Assembly (NCBI GenBank): GCA_036346225.1
Contig: JARFIW010001340.1
Coordinates: forward strand, 496,001-560,000
Reading direction: 5' to 3'
Source of the DNA: Platerodrilus igneus
Lineage: Eukaryota; Arthropoda; Insecta; Coleoptera; Lycidae
Length of the DNA: 64,000 bases
Below the pieces are notes generated by a model. That model did no database searches, was not told the DNA's origin, and worked only from the letters and a program-made list of their open reading frames with translations. A program made the translations under genes and the position numbers. How positions within the stretch are numbered: the first letter of the stretch is position 1; the number at the start of each line of letters is the position of its first letter. Positions 47,096-58,995 of this stretch are shown here, in pieces.

Positions 47096-49213
47096 CAGAA
47101 AAGAACTGCAGTTGTTACTACTAATTTACTTGATACTATGCAGAATGTCGAGGATTTTAACAACCTTTTTTCTTGGTGTTTACAATATTTTGAATGTAAT
47201 TATATTTAACGTGATTGTATTTATGTCTAAGACAGTGTTTAGACGTTTTTGTACTCCTTTTGTCTTACATCACCCAACCAGTGTAAAGCGTTTATTTTTC
47301 CAAATCTGTTTCTCTAGCTTCTGTAATACCAAGGCTTTCTTCGTTTCCTACTGTTTAATTTGATGCAAATTTTGTCAATTTCATCTTAGTGTAATAGGAA
47401 GCTTTATTTCATTTCTGATAGGGCAGTTTCGAACTATAAAACAATTTAACCCGATTCTCTGATTGGACAATTTCTCATAATTTGCACTTAATATAATGAC
47501 GTTGATAAAAATAAACTCTTACACTTTTATACAGTTATGATCAGTTTGGTTAATAGAGTAAAAACATTCAACTTTTATAACAATATATCAGTAAACACGT
47601 GGATTTTATAAATTTCACCTAAATTTTAGTAAAGAATTTTTTGATAGTACGTAGTTATAAAACAAAGTCAACAATTTTACAATATATATTTTCTAACGCG
47701 TTCACGTTGAATTAGATGAAAACTAAATAAATAAAGAAAAGATTTATCTTAAACGGACACCCAGTACATTCTGATTTCACAAATAGCAGTGTTAATTAGG
47801 CATGACATTTCAATAATTTTTTGTTTTATAAATGGAATTTAGGCAATAAACTTAAACCTAAACCATACTTATATTTTTGTGTAATACATAGTTAAACAAC
47901 TCAAGTCAATAACTTATTTCAAAACTACAAAAAGGAAAGCAGTTTTAATTTTATGCCAAGCTGCAAGCATGAGTAAATACCGTAGTTAGGTTGTGTAAAC
48001 AAGCCAATTGTAATTCTAATATTTTAACATAATCATGTTACTATAAGAAAGGTTTTAGAATAATTAAAGGAGAAAATAACAGTGGGACTATCAATAAGCA
48101 TGTTTCATACAATGATTACCCCAAAAATAGACAAACTCTACAATTTTTATTAAAATTGTCAAAATTAACGATAGAGGAAAGCAAGTGTGGTTATAATACA
48201 AAGTAACCCGCAGACAAGATAGCAATAATACTACTACAGTGTAGTTTAATCAGTTAAATACACACGATAACTTAGTAAAACTTACAACTATCAGGTTATA
48301 AATTATTTAACCAGCCATGTCATAAAATACAATGTTAAAGGTTACAATGTACTCATTTGTAGGATTATTGAGATTTTACTATAACAATAATCACTCATTA
48401 AACGATATGAAAGCAAGTATTTTTACATGTTTCAATACAAACTCAATATTAAAACCGTAATACAATGGCATGTCCCTCGAAGGCATGTAGAGTGTGACAA
48501 AAAGGTGAAAACTAGACAGCGAACGGAAGCAATAAATTAATTACTCGCGAGGCAGTAACGAAAAGCATGTGAATGATTATCATTAATAAAAGTTAAGTTC
48601 AGAAAATAATTAGAAAGGTTGGAATACGAGCATGTAATAAGCGGAAGAGAGGAAGGTATTGTTGTTATTGTAATTTTTTCGGCGGTCAACTGCAGAAAAA
48701 ATTTCCTCACGAATCGTAGTTTTAACAGGCACGTTTGTCGGTATAAAAACATTAAAAGTGAGAAGACAATACGCAGCTTCAAGATGCAACGCAGATTTTT
48801 CAGAAGAGTTATTTAAACGGTGCGTGAACTTTTATATAACTTCGCTTGCATATTTGGCAAGGAATGCTTGTCATGCGCAAAATTAAAAACTTGTGTGTGC
48901 CGCAACAAAATGACTACCTGCAGGTATAACTCAAGTAAGTGGATTTTGGTTGAGTCGAGGGAGCTGTTGTCTAAAAAAAAAAGACTGGTGTTTCTGGACA
49001 TTCTTGAGTTTACAGATAATTTGGAAATTAAACAGTGAGTAAAGTATGAGCTTTAATGTTCATATAATTTATAGTTAGGTATTTTTGGTTTTTAAATGTA
49101 AACGGATTTGTATTCATGTAGTAGGAAATTAATCAGACGTGAAAGTAATTATTTTGTTGAACGTTAAATTAGAGACTGAACTGTGGTTAGTTAAAATTAA
49201 GCATATATTATCG
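47096..49213. other. AT-rich stretch without recognised content
   Basis: Short open frames exist around 48540-49040, but none matches a family I know. Confidence 0.4.
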
Positions 49214-49531
49214 TAATAAAATAAAATGAAAAATCCCTTACCACAAAAAATATTTAAAACACAATTCACTTGTTTGTTGTGAGTAACACCAGCCTGCGGG
49301 TGAAGAGAATATCCTCGATAGTGTTTAAAGCAACAATATAGTAAATTGTATGTTGGGAAGGTTCACTTCAGCCTAAGTGGTGAGGAGAATATCCTCTGAA
49401 GTATTCCAGAACAACAGCTAATTATTATTTAATTACAGATTTCCTACTGATGATGACCACATAGTGGTCGAAATGCGTATCTGATATTTTAAATAATTTT
49501 TGTGGTAAGGGATTTTTTATTTTATTTTATT
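49214..49531. mobile_element. Small inverted-repeat element (MITE-like)
   Basis: Arms of about 46 bp, 49214-49259 and 49485-49531, are reverse complements with few mismatches and share TCCCTTACCACAAAAA. The interior holds two related segments about 105 bp apart, each with a GAATATCCTC core (near 49305 and 49388), and a hammerhead-like motif beside the right arm. No coding capacity. Confidence 0.7.
49447..49481 (+). ncRNA. Hammerhead-ribozyme-like core
   Basis: CTGATGA at 49447-49453 is followed by T, a 6-bp hairpin GACCAC-ATA-GTGGTC (49455-49469), then GAAA at 49470-49473 and TGCGTATC. That is the order of a type I hammerhead: CUGANGA, stem II, GAAA, very short stem III (A-U, U-A around GCGU) and a UC-type cleavage position after 49481. 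Departures: one extra U between CUGAUGA and stem II, and stem I pairing is poor (CAGAT / ATCTG competes). It may be a relic or a coincidental hairpin. Confidence 0.4.
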
Positions 49532-52500
49532 CAAATTATGCCACAGTGTTCCTATAGATTATTAATATATTATTGTGCAAAAAAGTTTGAAACATTTGGA
49601 AATATTAAGAAATATGTGCATATTGATTTTAAATATAAATCTTATTGGTGGAATTTAGTATTAGTTAAAGAATAAATGTTTAGTACTTTCAATGGACAAT
49701 GGAATGACAAACGTGAAAGTTGGTATTTAATTGTTTTCTATGTATTGTTATTAAGGATATCTCTAAAAATGGGATTTAGAGTGTTATGTATATCAATATT
49801 GGAAACTGGAGTAACGGTGTTATAGTTTTATTGATTGATTTAATGTTTTTTCTGTAGGATTTTTTTAGTAATACCTGGTCAGTTTGATATTAGGAAATTA
49901 AGTTTTTTAAAGAAAGAGTAATTGTATTTATATGACAACTATGCAATCTTAATAGAAGTTGAACTTAGGTTAAAATTTATTTGAACTTATTTATGAACTA
50001 GGTTAACAGACGAAATTTGTGAAAGTATATTTAGTCACCGTCCATTGATAAAATCGCATACGGAAAAAGCACTTTATTTTAAATTTTCTTTAATTTGACC
50101 AAAAGCTAATTAATGTTTTTAAGGTGTTATAGAACTTGATAACATATAATGTAATAAATTTAGAAAACCAAAAGCAGAGAAGACATATTAGAAATAACAG
50201 TCTTCCGTGTAAGAAAAATATCAAAGGGGTTGCTGAAACAAAACGGTTTGGCTCCCCTTAGTTATGACTGTAGAAAAGGTTTTTCAGGATAAGTGCATAG
50301 CGTAACATAGTTTATTTCTATTTAAACCATTTAAAATGTATATTATTTTTATTATTTCTCCTTTAGGAATCCACTTCCACACCACTATAGTTAGGTGGTG
50401 CACCTTTAAAATAGTTACGGGGTACTCGTGACATCAAAATAAATTTAAATTTATAACGTACCGCTCATTCTAACTGTAGCAATTTATTTAACATTATTTA
50501 TAATTATAAAAATGTCAATGTTCTCGCCAACCAAAGAAACCTTTTCTGTTTTCCTTTTTTTCAACACTCTAATTTGTTGAAAGATGGTAATTGTTTTTTG
50601 AAATATGTGTACGTATTTCGTATAACTTGCTAGATTACAGTTTAAGTTACTGGAAATTTTAAGAACGGAGGTAAGATAATAAATCACGTAATTTCCGCAT
50701 GCAGTTTTAACTGTTGATCAGTTAATTATGTAGAAGTTGTGGAAGATGAATTGCACAAAAGCGACGTGGTAATTTAACAGATGGGTAAAATTTTTGGTAG
50801 TGCAGAGACAAATTTGTCTTAGTAATGTGATTTTGTTTTTGAAGTAAGACTATTTCGCTCTATTATAATTCATTTGGTCGATTGTTTTCCGACACTCTCT
50901 TGTATATATGACCAGTTACAAATTAGCCAGGTTTAAAAGAGCTTCACAATCTCGAGGCAAAATGTGATGTACATTCAACTTGTGATCTTATTACCTTTTA
51001 GATTCTTTTAACAAAAGTTAGTATTATCAAATTTATATACACTTTGATGAAACACTTCTTTACAGGGTAACTATGGAAATAAAAATTAATAACAAAGATT
51101 TAATAAAGCATTAAAATTTGCAACGTAATTATTTTGTATTAGAACAAACGCTATTATTTTTATAATTCGAAAACTATGAAATCGCAATGCAGTTTAAACG
51201 CTGACTGAGATGTTTTTTATGTATGCAGTCTTTTGGTTGAACCTCGACATCCGACTGATATTCGAAGCATTTGATAGATAATCGTCTAAAAGTTTCCAGT
51301 TTCCGTTGAATATTAAGGATTATGGACCCTTGCAACTTTATGAGTTCAGAATAAATTTTTGTTTGTAGAAATTTCATTAAAATCTTGGTAAGTGGGTTTT
51401 AACTTATGCTATACCGCGCGTTATTTTTTTTCCATATCTGGCAAACAGTCGTTTGAAGCCTAAAGTTTGTATCGACCTTGGAACATTGAAAGTTACTGGA
51501 TAAAATCTTTAGTTCGTAGTTCAACATATCTAAAATATAAATGTTAAGAGAAGTTTATGTTCACCTTATATATTGTTTGTTTACAAAATTGTGAACCAAC
51601 TTAAGTTTCTCAATTTATATAGAACAGTTTAACAAGAGATTACTCAAAGTGTTAAAAGTATTATTCTAATTGAAACTTATGATTTATGAAAAGATTTTTA
51701 CATATTATTCAGCTAATATTCTTATACACGGTTTTACAACTTAAGTACTCGATGTGAGAAATCAGCTGGATTCAAATATAGTAATTCTAAAAGTTTGCGT
51801 ATATACATAATTTAAAGAATTAGTTTTCTTGTTTATATTCATAAATAAAAGTGCTAATATTTTAGAGCATACTTCAGAAATAAATTTATTAGATATTTTA
51901 GAAACACATATAAAAGTTTAGTACACACAAAACAAAATGGCTTGATCAGATATTTAGCTTTAACCCTTTTAAGTTCTAATTATTTAAATCATCACTTTCA
52001 AGTTCCATTTTTCTGTTGTTGAATAATTGATTTACAATTATATGTAAGAGCTGATTTTCAAATTTTTATTTGAAACTATATGTTTAGGGATTTTGGATAA
52101 ATTTAAGTGAGGTCTGGAGTTTTTAAAAACGGCACCAAGTATTTGTTGAAACAGTCCTAACTTATACAGACTGGAGTATAATTATTTGAGTAAAAATTTA
52201 GAAGTTTTAGGTAGATAAAGTTTAGTATCTTTTACTGTTATCCTTATTTTTGAATTTTGATACGCAAGTTGTGCTCTGGTGTTTGTATTTTACTAAAATG
52301 TGTTTCTTTCAGGTATAAACTCCATGCTCGTGACTATTGATCGTCATTATGATACCCGATCCTAGGATTCCAGCACCATCCCTAGGTTAGCTAATTAATC
52401 AAATCTGTTTAGGTGTAGTGGTGCTCAACATTTTTATAATTTTTGTTTTCTTTGCTTCTCTTTGACTCCCCTGCTCATCGCTCAACCATTGAAGTGAGGT

Positions 52501-52580
52501 TCTGAGCTAGTTCGCATGGACAATTCACTCAACCGTCCACTGGCAAAAGTTAGTTGCAATGTATGTGTATGTTGTGTGTT
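49532..52580. other. 3-kb AT-rich gene desert
   Basis: No recognisable feature on either strand. Confidence 0.4.
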
Positions 52581-52584
52581 AGAA

Positions 52585-52690
52585 CGTGTACGTGTGTGTG
52601 TGTGTGTGTTGCGTGTGTGTGTGTGTCCGTGTGAGCATGCGTGCGTACGTGCATAAGTGGGAATGTGAGTGTGTATATGTGTGTGTGTAT
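52585..52690. repeat. (GT)n simple repeat, interrupted
   Basis: GTGTGT runs broken by GCGT, CCGT and ATGC. Confidence 0.9.
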
Positions 52691-53716
52691 TGTACTTTAT
52701 AGTTAAATAAAAGCGAGTGTAGCATTATTATTTTGATCAAAAGCGTCTTTAAAAATTATTGTTAAGTGGTGGGTTACAAGTTAGCAAAGGCTGTTCGATA
52801 GCACTTTGATCGCGAATGATGTTGATTTTACTCCTTATAAAAATAGGGCGATATTTTGTAGTGCATGTGTGTTTGCATGCAAAATTCGTCTATTACTATC
52901 GTTGTTTCCTTGCCCAATTTCCGACTGTGTTCGTACGTCTTCAATAACTTTCGATTTCCAAAATTTTATATGAACAGAACTGTTTTTTAAATTACGTACC
53001 GTATTAGAAATACATCATTTGAACTGAGCCGAAGTTGTCCCTAGTAGGCTAATATGAAAATAATAAACACAAAATAAGAAATGTTATGTGTGCACTTTTA
53101 ATTACCGATGTGATTATACAGTCAATACACATTAAATTTAAATATATTTATAACATCATTAAAAAATAAAAAGATACAAATATATAATAAACACAATAAA
53201 ACGTGAATATTTTGCTATCTTACTGACGACATCGTTTTACCACTACAGGCGCTGGAGTAACCGAATTCGTTTTTGTTTTCTCGGGTTTTCGAATAATTAT
53301 GTACAAGTGCACTTATAGTTTTGATCACTTGTTCCGCAAAATTAACAATTAGCAGCCCGGATATTGTTTTCTGTCCTCGGCCTCGGTTAACTCGATGTCA
53401 TTATTGCTGTTCGTATTTAGGGCGAAGCTCACTAACCTATTGTAAAACGCGGTTAGGCCTCTGGCATTTAGCTGTTGAAATTTGTAACTTACGACATCAC
53501 AAAAATTAAATATTTTGTAGTATTCGTGTTCGTTTAGAACGACTGTGTGTTGCTTATTTGAAACTTGTATAATTTAAACAAGTTTTCCTTGTTCACACCG
53601 TTTCCGATTAATACGGTTTTTGCATTCGTCTGTTACCCTTTTTCCTTGGGCTCAGATAATTTTATACACCTATCTTGCCAACTGTCAGGCGCAAGGATAA
53701 TTAAATGAGGATTTCC
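52691..53716. other. Stretch without recognised content
   Basis: No recognisable coding, RNA or repeat signal. Confidence 0.4.
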
Positions 53717-54686
53717 TGTTGAGACAAGAAGCCCGAGGTAAGTTTAGATAAAAAATGGCTTATGAGTAAGGAACACCTCTAAGGCATGCGGCTAGTACAG
53801 TAATTTGCTCTGGGTAGGTTATGAGCTTGGGTCGGGGTTGAACTACGACCAAAAATAAAGTAAATACGGCGCCACCAAATTTTTAAAACAATAGATGATC
53901 AACATCGCGCATTTGTATAAGGAGAATGCGGAAACCTAAGCCCTATATCGCTATACAAATATTTTGCACGAACACCATCTTTACGAAATACTTACCCACT
54001 TCACATTAAAGCTGATAAAGATACACTGCTACTCCTGTAATCAAACAAAACCAAAATAGCGTTCTGTTAATTATCACCATTAAAGTGTTAGGTATTACCA
54101 CTAATTCTCATCTCATTTCCTAAATAATAATTATAGACACGACCGAAATAACTATCTATTCTATTAGATTACCAATTAGCAAAAATATCTGGACGGGCGT
54201 AACTTCCTCCACCTAATTAATTAAATAAGCGGGTGGATTAAACAATTTAGTGTATAAAGAAATTATCAGGATACAATATTGCGGGACTAAATTGGAAAGC
54301 GATAAGGCGGTTGTATTGTACAAGTTACAGTATAATGTTTAATGTTAATTAAGTGCATAAATTCATATAAACAAAGTCAAAAACTCACCAGAACTTCTTG
54401 GCTTTCGGTGCTATAGGATATTTCGGCACGCACAATCCACGAACACACAGTTGCGGTTTATATTATGTTTTTAAGCGGTAAAACAAAAGTTTAGGCACTT
54501 CTTGAGTACTCTGGGGTCACACACGATCCACGTTTTCTATAATAATGCACTCTTGCGAACCAGGTGTTCGTTACAAGATAAATGTAGTTCTGTTTATCGC
54601 GCACTATCAGTATTTATTTCGAATGCACAACGATACTTTTGGCGCGAACTAAGGCACTTATAAATTATCTATAAGTCACCGAACCA
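53717..54686 (-). repeat. Probable 3' LTR of the BEL/Pao element
   Basis: Lies directly downstream (minus sense) of BEL/Pao pol and a G-rich tract. As written on + it would run from TGTTGAGAC to GAACCA. It contains GGCGCCACCAAA at 53868, as do the gypsy LTRs of this window. The partner LTR is absent because the 5' half of the element is missing, so the ends are inferred, not proven by comparison. Confidence 0.5.
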
Positions 54687-54687
54687 T

Positions 54688-54775
54688 ACTCCCCGCCTTG
54701 AAAGTAGGAAACTTTCAAAGGAATGGAAAAGGAATGGAACCCCGCTTTGAAGGTAGGAAACCTTCAAAGGAATGG
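54688..54775 (-). repeat. Two tandem hairpins beside the BEL/Pao LTR
   Basis: TTGAAAG-TAGGAAA-CTTTCAA (54698-54718) and CTTTGAAGG-TAGGAAA-CCTTCAAAG (54745-54769, with loop bases 54754-54760) form hairpins, each preceded by CCCCGC and followed by GAATGGAA. Between the copies one stem pair changes on both sides (A-T to G-C), so pairing is conserved. On the minus strand the G-rich side is the polypurine-tract position. Confidence 0.65.
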
Positions 54776-54889
54776 AACAAAAAAATAAATTAATAAAAAA
54801 AAATAAAAAAAACTCAGTGCTTGCTCAATACACAAGTAATACAAGAGTTTATGTAAGCGGTAAAGCATAATGCTATTAAACTAAACCTT

Positions 54890-55790
54890 TATAAGCGGAT
54901 GAATAAATGCGGCTGAAGAAATGCGGGTAAGTATAATAGTATTTAATTATTGGGTGAGCAACGGGCAAAGTTTCACATTTTTTAAAGCGGTTTGATAATT
55001 TGCGGATACCAAAAACGTATATAATTCTTCTAATTGTGTCTTGGCACCAATAAAATTTGTCCCGTTGTCCGAATATAAACAAGCAACAGGACCGCGGCGT
55101 GATATAAATCTTTTCAAGGCGGCCAGAAAACAATCAGAAGACAAGTCGGAGACTAATTCTATGTGTATCGCCTTAGTGGTCAGACACACAAAAAGACAAA
55201 TGTAGGCCTTCTGTGATCGAAAACCTCGCCGTCGCGTTAGCGTAATTTTAATTGGACCTGCATAATCGACGCCAGTATGTACAAATGCCTTTGTTTCTTG
55301 TACTCGACATAAAGGCAGATCAGCTATTTTTGGTACGGGATGAACAGGCGATAAACGAAAACAGGAGTTACATTGGTATACTCGTTTTCTAACAATACTT
55401 AGCGGAAAGTATCCAAAACGTTGTCGTAAAATGGACATCAACAAATTTGGACCCGTATAACAATTTACTTTATGATAATAATCGATAATGAGATTAACGA
55501 TATGATCATTTTTTGGCAATAAAGCGGGATGCTTAGTTTCAAAAGGAGATCGGAATTAGATAATCGTTCTTGTATTCGTAAAATCTTGTCTTCGTCCAAA
55601 AACGGGCAAAGATTCTTAAACTTTTTGGAGCATAATTTAGAGTTACTTAGCTTGCTAATTTCATCACAAAAATGCTCAAGTTGAATTGACTGAATAACAT
55701 ATTTTTCAGCAATAATTAGGTCTGATGCTTTCATTTCGTTACAAAGTGGAAGTTTTTTAATAAAGCGGAGTACATACACTAGTAGAGTAT
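54890..55790 (-). pseudogene. BEL/Pao pol fragment: linker, zinc finger and integrase core
   Basis: From about 55779 to 55510 the minus strand encodes the region between RNase H and integrase, including LCPFLDEDKILRIQERLSNS. After a frameshift, 55519-54947 encodes the BEL-type integrase: an HH-CC-like zinc binding part (YYHKVNCYTGPN, VYQCNSCF), then VDYAGPIKI (first Asp), AYICLFVCLTTKAIHIELV and LYSDNGTNFIGA (second Asp). The third catalytic region is lost in frameshifted sequence by about 54890. Protease, RT and gag are missing because the element is cut off at about 55790. Integrase would join cDNA ends to host DNA; this copy is inactive. Assignment to BEL/Pao is secure from the TGVD-AGP and CLTTKA-H-ELV motifs. 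Confidence 0.88.
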
Positions 55791-55809
55791 AATTGGGGCA
55801 TCCACTACC

Positions 55810-56060
55810 TCATTTCCCCAGAATCCCTCATTTCCCACACATCTGGACCAAAAGTTTTCTTCGACTAACCATTTTCATCTTTCGAGATAAACCTATCTTA
55901 AATTTTTATGTTTCGAGATAAATGAGCATCCTCATTTCCTCCCACATCTGAACCAAAAGTTTTCTTCGACTAGCCATTTTTTATCTTTCATCTGAACCAA
56001 ATAGTTTTCTTTGACTAGCCATTGCATCTTTCGAGATAAACCTATCTTGTTTGGTATCAA
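55810..56060. repeat. Three degenerate direct repeats
   Basis: Units containing CATCTG-ACCAAA-GTTTTCTT and GACTA-CCATTTT, with CTTTCGAGATAAACCTATCTT, begin near 55840, 55945 and 55995. They sit at the truncation point of the BEL/Pao element. Confidence 0.75.
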
Positions 56061-56445
56061 TCAATATTAGAATTTTCTCAGCTACCCGAATCTCTAGGAA
56101 TTTTTCAGATATCATCACCCCCAAGGCAGCTACCCCATTTTTAAGATTTCTTACCTGTAGCGACTTTTGAGCGTTCTTATAAATTTTTTATACGTGCAAT
56201 ACATCTTGTTAGTCTAGAATTTTATGTAGAATCCGAATCTGTAAACAGATTTAAAACAGGACCACCCCTTACCATTTTACACACACCCTCTAAATTATAA
56301 CATTCCTGCGGCTCATACCTAAAAGAAAATCTAAAAACCATTCTTAAAACTTTTTATTACAGACAATTTTTACTAATACAGTTTAAATTTTGTAAACCAC
56401 ATTTCTAAATACATATTCACAATTTTTTATTTTGAACCTAGAACT
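56061..56445. other. Decayed sequence downstream of the zinc-finger remnant
   Basis: The minus strand may continue the broken protein at 56446-57225, but I cannot follow a frame. A hairpin AATCTG-TAAA-CAGATT with a following GGACCACCCC lies at 56236-56275 and recurs at 59234-59275. Confidence 0.35.
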
Positions 56446-57225
56446 TCTCATATCGGCTCATACTTATTAATATTTATTTCTAAATAGAGCACCTTTTCCA
56501 AAGACCAACCGGGCCCGCATGTTTCAAATTCCTCTGATTTTGTTCTTATGGTTTCGCTTAAGACCTCGTACATATTTTCCAGATTACTAGAAGACGTTAT
56601 AACCACATTTTTGTGTTAAAGGATTTCACATCGGTAGTCTCTTCCCCATTTTGGTGTAAACGCCGTAGAGTTCGCAGTAGACTTTTACTGCTGTATGTTG
56701 TATTCTTTTTCATTTATTAATCGAATAAATCGCTCTTTCTGCTTCCAAAGAAACTCGCACCCATCGTCGACACTGGCGTTCTTTATGCGATAGCTAGCCA
56801 TACGGTTGTTAAACGCTGTACTAACCATTTCTACACCATCGTCGCTAGTAGCGGTAACTGATGCATTTTTATGTCTGTTGCTCCTTAAGTGTGCGGCATA
56901 CGTAGTCTTTTCCATTTCGAAATCGCATACTTTACACGGATGTTGGTTGTTTCATACAAGACCCTTTAACAACTGGTGGAGCTGAACGTTTACTGCTTAA
57001 TGACATACCGTGCTGTTTTTCCTTGTGTTGCTGGAAGCTATTCTTGTAAAAGCGATACTGCAAGACCCAGAGTTTAAGTACTTTGCTGCGGACGGATGTA
57101 TAAGCTTAACCTTGGACGATGTTACACCACAACATTTGTTCTGGTGCCGTTTGAGAGCATCCCTCCTGGTAAAGTAGACGTGACACAACTCGCATTTAAA
57201 AACGTTTGCAGATACCATTTTAGTA
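56446..57225 (-). pseudogene. Virus/Polinton-type DNA polymerase B N-terminal region (C2H2 fingers), broken
   Basis: The minus strand starts at about 57218 with a C2H2 finger (CELCHVYFTRRDALKRHQNKCC). A frameshift near 56930 leads to a second finger-like segment with TTYAAHLRSNRHK, then FNNRMASYRIKN. Further frames near 56450-56690 give CELYGVYT, VKSFNT, NLENMYEVL and SLEKVLYLEININKY. This order (fingers, AHLRSN-HK, FN-RI-SYRI, then INKY) matches my recollection of the N-terminal region of arthropod ORFs that carry a DNA polymerase B domain further downstream. The polymerase domain itself is not visible; it would lie towards 55.8 kb, where the BEL fragment begins. Could also be a stand-alone finger protein of the same element class. 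Confidence 0.5.
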
Positions 57226-57837
57226 CAAAACAAAATCCGCACTATAGCACTTGACTTGTAAGCGAACTAACTTATAACTAAAAAGTTTACTCTTGCGCAC
57301 CTGCTTTATGTACCCTATAGAATGCAAACCGAAGGTTTCGAAGACATACGAACGAAGTTGAGGATTCGGTGGGGGACTAAATGACGTCATAATCCTCGCT
57401 GCTCGTCCAATACATTTAGCGCCAATGCATGCACCTGGTCCGCTTCGTCGATGGTGCGAATGCAGTTAGTAGAAACACCGGAAAACGTCTTCCATGTTAT
57501 ACGGATCGCGTGCATATTAAAAATCCAAAAGGGTGGTAGCACACGCACACAAGTTGTGTGCAAGTCGTGCTGTAGAAGATGCAATGCTACTATAACCAAA
57601 AACACTTTAAACCATTACTAAGAAAATACCAACTTGTTGTCTACAGGATACTTACAACAATTTAATTTTAAATAACTTCTACGTCATATTTTAGGAAATG
57701 GGGGGCTTGAATATTTTTCCAAATGAATCACCAAGCGAAAGTATATGCTTAACGGTATTAGAATTACCCATTAATTTCCTATTTTTACGACCGTGGTTAA
57801 TTATAGATTGAAATTTAATTTGTGCACGTTCGAGCTT
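57226..57837 (-). other. Unassigned segment with a 72-codon open frame
   Basis: An open frame at 57387-57605 (minus) ends ALALNVLDEQRGL. I do not recognise it. It lies upstream of the zinc-finger remnant, so it may be promoter-side sequence or a neighbouring gene of the same element. Confidence 0.3.
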
Positions 57838-58560
57838 CTCGTAAACTAACATATTTTAGAGCAACAATGCGCTGTATAATACATGCATACCCTTCGCCGC
57901 GCTACTGCTATTCTTGTAATTGCTAGAAAAAGTCACTCTCCTTTTTACTGTTAGGAGCGATGCAAAGCACCATTTTTTATACTTTCTATGGCACATCGAA
58001 CACTTTTTCGTCTGATAATTAAATTTTGCTTCTGTAGGCTTTTACACTTTCGCATAGCGGTCGGCCGCACGTATTGATTTCTAGAACCGGTAAGTACTCG
58101 ATATCCTCCAAATAGAGAATTAGATGCTCGATGTCTGTCAACTTCCAATTCCCTCGTAAAAGGTAGAAAAACTCGGTCAATCATCCATTAAACTTCGACC
58201 CGCTACCGTTTTGATAATTTCCAAACATTTTTCGAACGACAATGGGCTGAGAATTTTTAAACCTCCGAGGGATCTTTAAGTCGTGGTCAATTACACATCC
58301 GAGCTACGCGTAAACTAACATATTTTGCAGCAACTGTATAATACATGCATACCCCTTCTCTGCGCTACTGCTATTCTTGTAGTTGCTTGGAAAAGTCAGT
58401 CGCCCTTTTTACTGCTAGGGCCGCTAAAAAGCACCATTCCATACTTTATTTATAAGTGTAGCACATCGCACACTTTTTTGTCGGTTAATTAAATTTTTGT
58501 TTATGTAGGCCTTTACACTTTCGCTTATTTAAACATCTAATACGACCGATTAACCACTTT
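57838..58560 (-). repeat. Direct duplication containing diverged relatives of the inverted-repeat-arm ORF
   Basis: Two blocks, about 57838-58050 and 58308-58530, are related copies 470 bp apart (shared CGTAAACTAACATATTTT, ATAATACATGCATACCC, CTACTGCTATTCTTGTA). On the minus strand 58190-57960 reads KLTDIEHLILYLEDIEYLPV, a clear relative of MLTVTKHPNLYLDGIEYLPA encoded in the inverted-repeat arms. Stops interrupt both blocks. Confidence 0.65.
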
Positions 58561-58914
58561 CGATTATTCTAACGGAGACCACCATACATCCCACCGCACC
58601 GTTCTTTTGAATCCAACGATCCTATGGGCTTCCACGCACTAACACCTGACGTATCTTTCCTACTATTTGTTAAACAAAACCACCGGTATCACCATTGTGG
58701 ACGTAAACAGATGTTTGTGGATGTGTACGAGTATGTAACCATATACATTAACCAGTCTAAGCTATTTTATTTAGTCCACGAAAACTACTATTTTTCTAAA
58801 CCACAATTAATAATCGCCTTTATAGGTCCCACATTTCGACCATTTCCCAATGACTGGTGCTACGTACATGGAAACTTTAATTTCTTATTAGAGCGAATTC
58901 TTATTCTCCCGCGC
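58561..58914. other. Unassigned segment
   Basis: A plus-strand open frame at 58624-58926 has no family pattern I know, and the neighbouring relatives are all on the minus strand, so I do not call it a gene. Confidence 0.3.
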
Positions 58915-58995
58915 ACTGCCGCGTAGTTGCATGCCTACCCCTTTTGGAGGTATATGCTCGTTATAGGTTGTAAGACCCTCGGTTTTACTTAACTA
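58915..58995 (-). pseudogene. Diverged remnant of the 182-codon arm gene
   Basis: Matches 60370-60445 in the left arm, same orientation (CGTAGTTGCATG, TATAGGTTGTAAGACCCTCGG), covering about 25 codons. It indicates an older, diverged copy of the same element to the left. Confidence 0.65.

Noticed and set aside
47010..47363. 117-codon frame beginning in a CA/CG simple repeat
   Set aside because: The first 30 codons are simple repeat; the remainder is AT-rich, hydrophobic and unrecognised.
48537..49038. Cluster of overlapping 60-80-codon frames on both strands
   Set aside because: Both strands open over the same bases with no conserved motif; Cys residues do not form a zinc-finger spacing.
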